5,920 nt of DNA, from assembly GCA_015485945.1 (NCBI GenBank), contig WFSM01000130.1:1-5920 (forward strand), given 5' to 3'. The position numbers and the translations under genes were made by a program. Shown piece after piece: positions 1 to 5,066 of this stretch. The notes under the pieces were generated by a model that saw nothing but the letters and a program-made list of their open reading frames with translations, did not search any database and was not told the DNA's origin. The stretch is from Candidatus Bipolaricaulota bacterium (GTDB lineage: Bacteria > Bipolaricaulota > Bipolaricaulia > UBA7950 > UBA9294). Every line of letters begins with the position of its first letter. Position 1 is the stretch's first letter.

Positions 1-131
1 CGCCCGTCACACCAACCGAGTGGGGGGTACCTGAAGTCGTTCGTAAGGGCGCCGAGGGTAACCTCCGCGAGGGGGGTGAAGTCGTAACAAGGTAGCCGTA
101 GGAGAACCTGCGGCTGGATCACCTCCTTTCT
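1..131 (+). rRNA. 16S ribosomal RNA, 3' end (partial)
   Basis: This is the last ~131 nt of a small-subunit rRNA gene; the 5' part lies outside the window. The universal segments seen are CGCCCGTCACACC at 1-13 (decoding region, start of helix 44), GAAGTCGTAACAAGGTAGCC at 78-97, and the tail GGATCACCTCCTTTCT ending near 131. The tail holds the anti-Shine-Dalgarno core CCTCC (122-126), which fits the GGAGG ribosome binding sites of the protein genes here. Helix 44 seems shorter than in E. coli but can still fold: CGTTC (38-42) pairs with GGGCG (47-51) around a GTAA tetraloop. The exact mature 3' end is inferred from the usual bacterial ending. No 23S or tRNA gene follows inside the window. Confidence 0.97.
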
Positions 132-132
132 T

Positions 133-184
133 AGGGAGTATCCGGACCGGGTCCGGTGACATTCACCACGCTATCCCTTTTCTT
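133..184 (+). terminator. Possible 16S transcript terminator or processing stem
   Basis: Just after the 16S end, AGGGAGTA (133-140) can pair with TATCCCT (172-178) if G138 is bulged. This arm encloses a strong inner hairpin, CCGGAC (142-147) with GTCCGG (151-156). The outer arm runs into the T-rich stretch TTTTCTT (178-184). That arrangement suits a rho-independent terminator for a 16S-only transcript. The 133-140 strand could instead pair with the unseen 16S leader as an RNase III processing stem. A competing hairpin, GGTGA-CAT-TCACC (155-167), overlaps it. Confidence 0.35.
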
Positions 185-207
185 CCCGCCCTATGTCCCA
201 ATCTATC

Positions 208-223
208 GGTGACATCCGTTACC
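208..223. promoter_or_regulatory. Candidate Crp/Fnr-type operator upstream of the regulator gene
   Basis: GGTGAC-ATCC-GTTACC is a 16-bp dyad with one mismatch between its half-sites. Read as a Crp-type site it is GTGA-N6-TTAC, one base from the GTGA-N6-TCAC core known for Crp. It sits about 100 bp before the Crp/Fnr-family gene, which would suit autoregulation. Related half-sites occur at 155-167 (GGTGA-CAT-TCACC) and 286-303 (GGTTACC...GGTGAA). No convincing -10/-35 pair was found nearby; TTGTCG at 224-229 has only a poor -10 partner. The assignment is inferred from motif shape and position. Confidence 0.3.
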
Positions 224-307
224 TTGTCGCAACGGGAACTCACCCCGATCAACACCCGCCTTTCCTGCCGATGATCCCGTGCCCCGGTTACCATGCCGGT
301 GAACGAT

Positions 308-315
308 GGGAGGAG
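308..315 (+). promoter_or_regulatory. Ribosome binding site that sets the Crp/Fnr start
   Basis: GGGAGGAG lies 7 nt before the ATG at 323 and matches the anti-Shine-Dalgarno tail of the 16S seen at the start of the window. The upstream in-frame ATG at 293 has no such site, so 323 is preferred. Confidence 0.75.
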
Positions 316-322
316 AGTACGG

Positions 323-985
323 ATGGCACGGACAATAAGCAGTAATGCCAGTTTTGCGAGTTTGCTTAGCGAGCTGGGTGAGCCGTTGGAATTCGAGCGT
401 GGTGAGGCGGTTTACCAACCTGGGAGCCTGAGTGACGCGGTGTATTTGGTGGAGCGGGGAAGAGTGAAGCTTGCGTACATCGATGAAAGCGGAAAACGGT
501 TGACGCTAACCATCTTCGATCCCGGTGAAATTTTCGGTGAGATGTGTTTGGTGGGGGAAGACCATCGCCGTCATCAGGCAAGCGCGATCGAAGACGTGAT
601 AGTACGGCGCGTCAGTCGACGTGAATTTTCTCAAGCAATGAAAGATGACCCATTTTATTTGCAATTGATGTTGGAGCATTTTGCCCGTCGTACTCGCGAG
701 TATGAAGAGGCGCTAGAGGCGTTTGCGTTTAAGGATATCCAAGCGCGACTGTCACGTCAGCTTCTCAAACTATCCGAAGAATATGGCGTGCATACTAAAG
801 ACGGAATCTTGATCAGCTTTCAACTGACGCATAAGGAGCTGGCCGACATGATCGGTTCAGCGCGGGAAAATACTACACTTGCATTGAACCGTTTCGCGCG
901 TGAGGGGATTCTTGACAAGAGTCGCTATCGCATCGTTATCAAAAACGAAGAGGGATTACGCGCCAAAGTCAACGCGCAAAATTGA
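323..985 (+). CDS. Crp/Fnr-family transcriptional regulator
   Basis: A 220-residue DNA-binding regulator of the Crp/Fnr superfamily, a normal length for the family. Residues ~20-105 form the cyclic-nucleotide-binding-type beta-barrel (GRVKLAYIDESGKRLTL; FDPGEIFGEM at 66-74). Residues ~112-137 form the long dimerisation helix. Residues ~138-212 form the winged HTH, with FQLTHKELADMIGSARENTT at 166-185. The only cysteine is C75, so there is no Fnr-like N-terminal Fe-S cluster. The cassette glutamate (E73) and an arginine (R83) are present, but histidine stands where E. coli Crp has the serine contacting cAMP phosphate, so the ligand is unknown. In the recognition helix R181 and E182 match Crp R180 and E181, while Leu replaces Crp R185, so the target site may differ from the classical one. 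An in-frame ATG at 293 would add 10 residues but has no good ribosome site. The gene is monocistronic as far as visible and converges on PFOR. Family assignment is firm; effector and targets are not known. Confidence 0.95.
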   Translation: MARTISSNASFASLLSELGEPLEFERGEAVYQPGSLSDAVYLVERGRVKLAYIDESGKRLTLTIFDPGEIFGEMCLVGEDHRRHQASAIEDVIVRRVSRREFSQAMKDDPFYLQLMLEHFARRTREYEEALEAFAFKDIQARLSRQLLKLSEEYGVHTKDGILISFQLTHKELADMIGSARENTTLALNRFAREGILDKSRYRIVIKNEEGLRAKVNAQN

Positions 986-1005
986 ACCTCCTCCGCGGAA
1001 CAGTA

Positions 1006-1033
1006 ACGGCCCGACCGCGCACGGTCGGGCCGT
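1006..1033. terminator. Hairpin between convergent genes, probable bidirectional terminator
   Basis: ACGGCCCGACCG (1006-1017) and CGGTCGGGCCGT (1022-1033) form a perfect 12-bp GC-rich stem with a CGCA loop. It begins 20 nt after the regulator's stop and ends 27 nt before the stop of PFOR on the other strand, the usual place for a shared terminator. Neither side has an immediate T-tract. On the plus strand the first T-run (GATTTTTAA) comes only about 16 nt after the stem. It may therefore act weakly, need Rho, or mainly protect 3' ends. Confidence 0.6.
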
Positions 1034-1060
1034 CTTGCGGTGATAATTGATTTTTAATCG

Positions 1061-4000
1061 CTACAGCGTCGCGAGTTTCTTGTATTCTTCGTAGCGCTCG
1101 CGGTACTCTCGCTCCAGTTCCTGATGCAGGCGTTTCGCCTCATCAGGGAACGACTTAACGAGGCTCGAATAACGCACCTCACCCATAAGGAACTCCTGAA
1201 AGTCACCAGACGGCTCGTTAGAATCGAGCTGGAACGGATTTTTGCCCTGCGCTTTGAGGCGGGGGTCGTAGCGGTACAGCGGCCAGTATCCGACTTGGAC
1301 GGCGAGCTTTTCCTCCATCTGCGCCATTCCCATCCCCTTCTTCAACCCCTGGTTGATGCACGGGGCGTAGGCGATGATGATGCTCGGCCCGGGATAAGAC
1401 TCCGCCTCGTGAAACGCCTTCAGGCACTGGTTCATGTTTGCTCCCATCGCCACCGAGGCGACGTATACGTAACCGTAGGACATAAACATGCGCCCGAGGT
1501 CCTTTTTCCTCGTCTTCTTACCGGAAGCGGCGAACTTGGCCACCGCGCCGAGCGGCGTCGCCTTGGAAGACTGGCCGCCGGTGTTGGAATAGACCTCAGT
1601 GTCCATGACGAGCACGTTGACGTCTTGCCCCATCGCCATCACGTGATCGAGCCCGCCGTAGCCGATGTCGTACGCCCAGCCGTCGCCGCCTACGATCCAG
1701 ATCGATTTCTTGGTGAAGATATCGCGCATGCTCAGGATTTGGTTGAGAACATCGTCGTTGCCAGCCTCTTTTTCCAGTAACGCGGCCATTTGATCACCGG
1801 CGCGACGGGAAACTTGTGGATCATCTGCCCCGGCGAGCCATTCTTCCATCGTCTGCTTCAATTCGGGCGATACCCGATCACGTGCTTCGCCCACTAACCG
1901 GGCAAGCCGGGCGCGACGGGCGGTGAGTGCGAGGTTCATCCCAAACCCGTACTCAGCGTTGTCCTCAAACAGCGAGTTTCCCCACACCGGGCCGTGGCCG
2001 TTGGGGTTTGTGCAGTACGGTGCTGCTGGTGCTGACCCACCGTAAATTGAGGAACAGCCGGTGGCGTTGGCGATCAACATGCGGTCACCGAACAGCTGTG
2101 TGGCCAATTTGACGTACGGGGTTTCACCGCAGCCCGGGCAGGCGCCCGAGAACTCGAACAGCGGCTGCAGGAACTGGCTCCCGGTGACGGTGTTCGTGTT
2201 CACCACTTCAGGATGGCCGGGAAGTCGTTCGAAGAATCGCCAGTTGTCTACCTCCGGATTTAGCTGAGATGCGATCGGCTTCATAGTGAGGGCCTTGTTC
2301 CCCTTCAATCCCGGACACACGTTGACGCAGTTCTCGCATCCGGTGCAGTCAAGCGGACTGATTTGAACCCGGAACCGTAATCCTTCCATGCCCTTGCCAC
2401 GGGCCGGCACAGTAACGAACCCGTCCGGAGCGGTGGCAAGTTCTTCCGCCGTGGTCAACACTGGCCGAATCGCGGCGTGGGGACACACAAACGAGCAGAA
2501 ATTACACTGAATGCAGTTATCCGGATTCCACTCCGGAACGTTGATCGCCACACCACGCTTTTCGTACTTGCTCGTCCCCGACGGGAACGTCCCGTCCGGA
2601 CCGGTCCACGCGTATTTCCCGTCGAGATCGGCCGCGAACGCGCTCACCGGGAGCTTGTCACCCTCCTGAAGCTCCATCGGGCGCATCACTTTGAGCACCC
2701 ACTCCGGAACCTCGGTCTGCCCCTTGTTCGCGTCACCGGTGGCGTTTGCCCACGCCGCGGGGACTTTAACCTCAATCATGTTATCCAGGGCGGCGTCGAC
2801 AGCGGCGTAGTTCATCTGTACCACGTTTTCGCCCTTGCGGCCGTAGGTCTTATTGATTGCCTCCTTCAACTTGGCGATCGCCTCATCCACCGGGAGAACG
2901 CCGGCGAGCTTGAAGAACACGGTCTGCATGATCATGTTGATTCGCCCGCCGAGACCGATCTCGGATGCGATCTTCACCGCGTCGATCGTGTAGAACCGCA
3001 GATGCTTCTGAGCAATCGTGCGTTTGAGCGGCGCCGGCAGGTTCGCCTCCAGCTTCTCCCCGGTCCAGGGGCAGTTGAGGACGAAGATCCCACCATCCTT
3101 GATGCCGGCGAGGAGATCGTACTTGTGAACGAATGCTGGGTTGTGACACGCGATGTAGTCAGCATTTTTGATGAGATACGGCGATTGAATGCGTGCTTTG
3201 CCGAACCGCAGGTGCGACATGGTAATACCGCCCGACTTCTTGGCGTCATAGGCAAAGTACCCTTGTGCATACAGATCAGTGTTGTCGCCTACGATTTTGA
3301 TCGCGCTCTTGTTCGCCCCGACGGTGCCGTCGGACCCCAGTCCCCAGAACTTGCACTGGATTGTGCCCGCGGGCGCAACATCAATTTCCTCTCTAACCGG
3401 CAGGGAGGTATGCGTGACATCGTCCTCGATCCCCACGGTGAAGTGGTTCTTGGGGGCATCCTGGGCGAGGTTTTCAAACACCGCTCGCACCATCGCTGGC
3501 GTGAAGTCCTTTGAGCCGAGACCGTATCGCCCGCCGACAACGACCATATCCTTGCCCGCTTCCTTGAACGTAGTAGCGACGTCCTGGTACAGCGGCTCAC
3601 CGAGCGCCCCCGGTTCCTTAGTGCGGTCGAGTACAGCGATTCGGTTCACGGTCGGTGGCAGCGCCGCGAGAAGATGCTTCGGGGACCACGGCCGGTACAA
3701 CCGTACTTTAATCGCTCCCACCTTCTCCCCGCGGGAAACGAGGTAGTTCACCGTCTCCTCGGTTACATCGCAGGACGAGCCCATCAGGATAACTACCCGG
3801 TCAGCGTCTGGAGCGCCGATGTAATCGAACAGGTGGTACTCGCGCCCGAGGAGCTTGCTTACCGCACTCATCGTCTCAGCGACGATATCCGGTGCAGCGA
3901 TGTAGTAGCGATTGGCCGCTTCCTTGGCTTGAAAGTAGATGTCCGGGTTCTGGGCGCTGCCGCGCAGGTGGGGATGCTCCGGGTTCATTGCGCGGCGGCG

Positions 4001-4612
4001 GAACGCCTCCACTTCCGACCACGGCATTAGTTGAGCCATCTCTTCGTAGGGGATGACATCCACCTTCTGGATTTCATGTGAAGTGCGGAATCCGTCGAAG
4101 AAGTGCAGAAACGGGACTTTGGCCCTCAACGTTGCCAGATGGGCGACAAGACCCAGGTCCAGCACCTCCTGCACCGAAGCGGATGCAAGTAACGCAAACC
4201 CGGTCTGGCGGGTGGCCATCACGTCGGAGTGGTCTCCGAAGATGGACAGAGCGTGTGCGGCGACCGCCCGTGCTGAGACGTGAAACACCGTCGGCAGCAG
4301 CTCGCCTGCAATCTTATACATGTTGGGGATCATGAGCAGTAATCCCTGCGACGCGGTGAACGTAGTGGTGAATGCGCCGGCGACGAGTGAGCCATGGACG
4401 GCGCCGGCGGCGCCGGACTCGGCTTGCATCTCAGTCACGCGGAGCGGCTGTCCGAATAGGTTCTTCCTTCCGTGTGCCGCCCAGGAATCGGCGACCTCCC
4501 CCATCGGTGAACTCGGGGTTATCGGGTAAATCGCTGCTACGTCGCTGAACGCGTACGCGACGTGCGCCGCCGCCGTATTCCCATCTATCGTCATCATCCG
4601 TTTGTCTCCCAT
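1061..4612 (-). CDS. nifJ: Pyruvate:ferredoxin (flavodoxin) oxidoreductase, homodimeric type
   Basis: A 1183-residue single-chain PFOR (EC 1.2.7.1). It oxidises pyruvate with CoA to acetyl-CoA and CO2, reducing ferredoxin, and in some anaerobes runs in reverse. Domain order is complete. The N-terminal pyruvate-binding domain has YPITPSS (29-35), QAESGAAGA (63-71) and HVSARAV (111-117). T32, E65, R115 and N1010 correspond to active-site residues of the Desulfovibrio africanus enzyme. The middle gamma and CoA domains include the GLGSDGTVGANKSAIKI region (424-440). A two-cluster ferredoxin domain has 4Fe-4S ligands C700/C703/C706/C710 and C756/C759/C762/C766. The TPP domain has GGDGWAYDIG (975-984) and YSNTGGQSS (1008-1016). 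The proximal cluster ligands are C825, C828, C853 and C1085. There is no cysteine after C1085 and the chain ends soon after, so the cysteine-bearing C-terminal extension linked to oxygen protection in D. africanus is absent, as in most strict anaerobes. The start is chosen for its AGGAGG site. Later in-frame Met codons (M6, M7) are possible. It is transcribed alone. Confidence 0.98.
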   Translation of the reverse strand: MGDKRMMTIDGNTAAAHVAYAFSDVAAIYPITPSSPMGEVADSWAAHGRKNLFGQPLRVTEMQAESGAAGAVHGSLVAGAFTTTFTASQGLLLMIPNMYKIAGELLPTVFHVSARAVAAHALSIFGDHSDVMATRQTGFALLASASVQEVLDLGLVAHLATLRAKVPFLHFFDGFRTSHEIQKVDVIPYEEMAQLMPWSEVEAFRRRAMNPEHPHLRGSAQNPDIYFQAKEAANRYYIAAPDIVAETMSAVSKLLGREYHLFDYIGAPDADRVVILMGSSCDVTEETVNYLVSRGEKVGAIKVRLYRPWSPKHLLAALPPTVNRIAVLDRTKEPGALGEPLYQDVATTFKEAGKDMVVVGGRYGLGSKDFTPAMVRAVFENLAQDAPKNHFTVGIEDDVTHTSLPVREEIDVAPAGTIQCKFWGLGSDGTVGANKSAIKIVGDNTDLYAQGYFAYDAKKSGGITMSHLRFGKARIQSPYLIKNADYIACHNPAFVHKYDLLAGIKDGGIFVLNCPWTGEKLEANLPAPLKRTIAQKHLRFYTIDAVKIASEIGLGGRINMIMQTVFFKLAGVLPVDEAIAKLKEAINKTYGRKGENVVQMNYAAVDAALDNMIEVKVPAAWANATGDANKGQTEVPEWVLKVMRPMELQEGDKLPVSAFAADLDGKYAWTGPDGTFPSGTSKYEKRGVAINVPEWNPDNCIQCNFCSFVCPHAAIRPVLTTAEELATAPDGFVTVPARGKGMEGLRFRVQISPLDCTGCENCVNVCPGLKGNKALTMKPIASQLNPEVDNWRFFERLPGHPEVVNTNTVTGSQFLQPLFEFSGACPGCGETPYVKLATQLFGDRMLIANATGCSSIYGGSAPAAPYCTNPNGHGPVWGNSLFEDNAEYGFGMNLALTARRARLARLVGEARDRVSPELKQTMEEWLAGADDPQVSRRAGDQMAALLEKEAGNDDVLNQILSMRDIFTKKSIWIVGGDGWAYDIGYGGLDHVMAMGQDVNVLVMDTEVYSNTGGQSSKATPLGAVAKFAASGKKTRKKDLGRMFMSYGYVYVASVAMGANMNQCLKAFHEAESYPGPSIIIAYAPCINQGLKKGMGMAQMEEKLAVQVGYWPLYRYDPRLKAQGKNPFQLDSNEPSGDFQEFLMGEVRYSSLVKSFPDEAKRLHQELEREYRERYEEYKKLATL

Positions 4613-4619
4613 CGCCCTT

Positions 4620-4625
4620 CCTCCT
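4620..4625 (-). promoter_or_regulatory. Ribosome binding site of PFOR
   Basis: AGGAGG on the minus strand lies 7 nt before the ATG at 4612. It supports this start over the M6/M7 codons just downstream, which have only a weaker GGGAG before them. Confidence 0.8.
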
Positions 4626-4657
4626 ATCTAGAATTTATTTCTGTCTTCATACCTGCC

Positions 4658-4686
4658 ATTGTACCGCCGGGAAAACCTTCCCACAA
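4658..4686 (-). promoter_or_regulatory. Predicted sigma70-type promoter of PFOR
   Basis: On the minus strand, TTGTGG (4686-4681) as -35 and TACAAT (4663-4658, five of six consensus bases) as -10 are separated by exactly 17 nt. The predicted start of transcription near 4651 gives a leader of about 38 nt. The spacer holds most of the GGGAA-N4-TTCCC dyad, so a repressor bound there could block the promoter. Confidence 0.55.
4669..4682. promoter_or_regulatory. Candidate operator, GGGAA-N4-TTCCC dyad
   Basis: GGGAAAACCTTCCC has perfect 5-bp half-sites (4669-4673 and 4678-4682) around 4 nt. It lies within the spacer of the PFOR promoter, touches its -35, and is about 10 bp from the -35 of the divergent peptide promoter. 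That position is typical of repressor sites. The protein that would bind is unknown. It does not resemble the GTGA-type dyads upstream of the Crp/Fnr gene. Confidence 0.35.
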
Positions 4687-4691
4687 TCGAC

Positions 4692-4720
4692 TTGTCTAAC
4701 CGGGTGTGATCAGCTAAAGT
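4692..4720 (+). promoter_or_regulatory. Predicted promoter of the peptide / HD-GYP operon
   Basis: TTGTCT (4692-4697) and TAAAGT (4715-4720) are separated by 17 nt, each with four of six consensus bases. Transcription would start near 4727 and leave an untranslated leader of about 120 nt before the peptide gene. The -35 is only 5 nt from the -35 of the divergent PFOR promoter. The spacer contains TGTGATCA, which includes a Crp-like half-site (TGTGA) but no full dyad. Confidence 0.4.
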
Positions 4721-4835
4721 AGGCCGTCGAAAAACAGAAAGGAGCAGTAATGAATCACCACGTAGCTAGCTTTTTCTTTTCATCGTGTCTAAAATTCTCC
4801 CGTTCCAGGCACAATCGTAACGACTTAAATTATGG

Positions 4836-4842
4836 AAGGAGG
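4836..4842 (+). promoter_or_regulatory. Ribosome binding site of the small peptide gene
   Basis: AAGGAGG lies 7 nt before the ATG at 4850, a near-ideal site. An in-frame ATG at 4832 overlaps this element and has no site of its own, so 4850 is the start. Confidence 0.85.
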
Positions 4843-4849
4843 GTGTTAT

Positions 4850-5041
4850 ATGAAACGGCTAGGGAAGTTTATGCTGCTTTTTGTGTTGGCGCTTTCCCTG
4901 CTCGTCTCCGTGGTCGCGGTGACGGCCGCTGCCGGACCAGTCCACGTTGGGGGCTCACGCGCCGGGTTCAGCGTTCAGCTCACCGATCCCAGCGGCGGGT
5001 TTACGCCTCTGTCCACCCCGGTTCATGTTGGTGGAAGTTAA
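4850..5041 (+). CDS. Small secreted peptide precursor with duplicated PVHVGGS motif
   Basis: A 63-residue protein of no family I recognise. It begins with a clear Sec signal sequence: basic K2, R3 and K6, a hydrophobic core at 7-24 (FMLLFVLALSLLVSVVAV), and a small-residue region TAAAG at 25-29. Cleavage after A28 would release a ~35-residue, cysteine-free peptide starting GPVHVGGS. The heptapeptide PVHVGGS occurs at residues 30-36 and again at 57-63, where it forms the exact C-terminus. The copies differ at six of seven codons, all synonymously (for example Ser TCA versus AGT), so this is not a fresh DNA duplication. An in-frame ATG at 4832 exists, but the ribosome site favours 4850. The HD-GYP gene starts 25 nt after the stop with no terminator between, which suggests co-transcription. 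Possible roles include an exported signalling peptide or a surface-exposed motif. Function is unknown. Confidence 0.8.
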   Translation: MKRLGKFMLLFVLALSLLVSVVAVTAAAGPVHVGGSRAGFSVQLTDPSGGFTPLSTPVHVGGS

Positions 5042-5066
5042 AGAGTAATGTAAAGGGTGCTGCCGT

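Noticed and set aside
293..322. Upstream ATG extending the Crp/Fnr protein by 10 residues
   Set aside because: There is no ribosome site before 293, while GGGAGGAG is well placed for the ATG at 323.
132..322. Spacer tRNA (Ile or Ala) after the 16S
   Set aside because: No cloverleaf, T-loop GGTTCRA-type box or acceptor pairing was found; the hairpins present are too short.
1124..1780. 218-codon open frame on the plus strand
   Set aside because: It is antisense to the conserved TPP domain of PFOR, whose motifs are intact on the minus strand.
2477..3514. 345-codon open frame on the plus strand
   Set aside because: It lies fully antisense to the PFOR coding sequence, has no ribosome site, and reads as low-complexity arginine/valine/histidine-rich protein without a recognisable domain; it is a codon-bias shadow.
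4705..4712. Crp or Fnr site at TGTGATCA in the peptide promoter
   Set aside because: Only one half-site is present; no matching second half at the required spacing.
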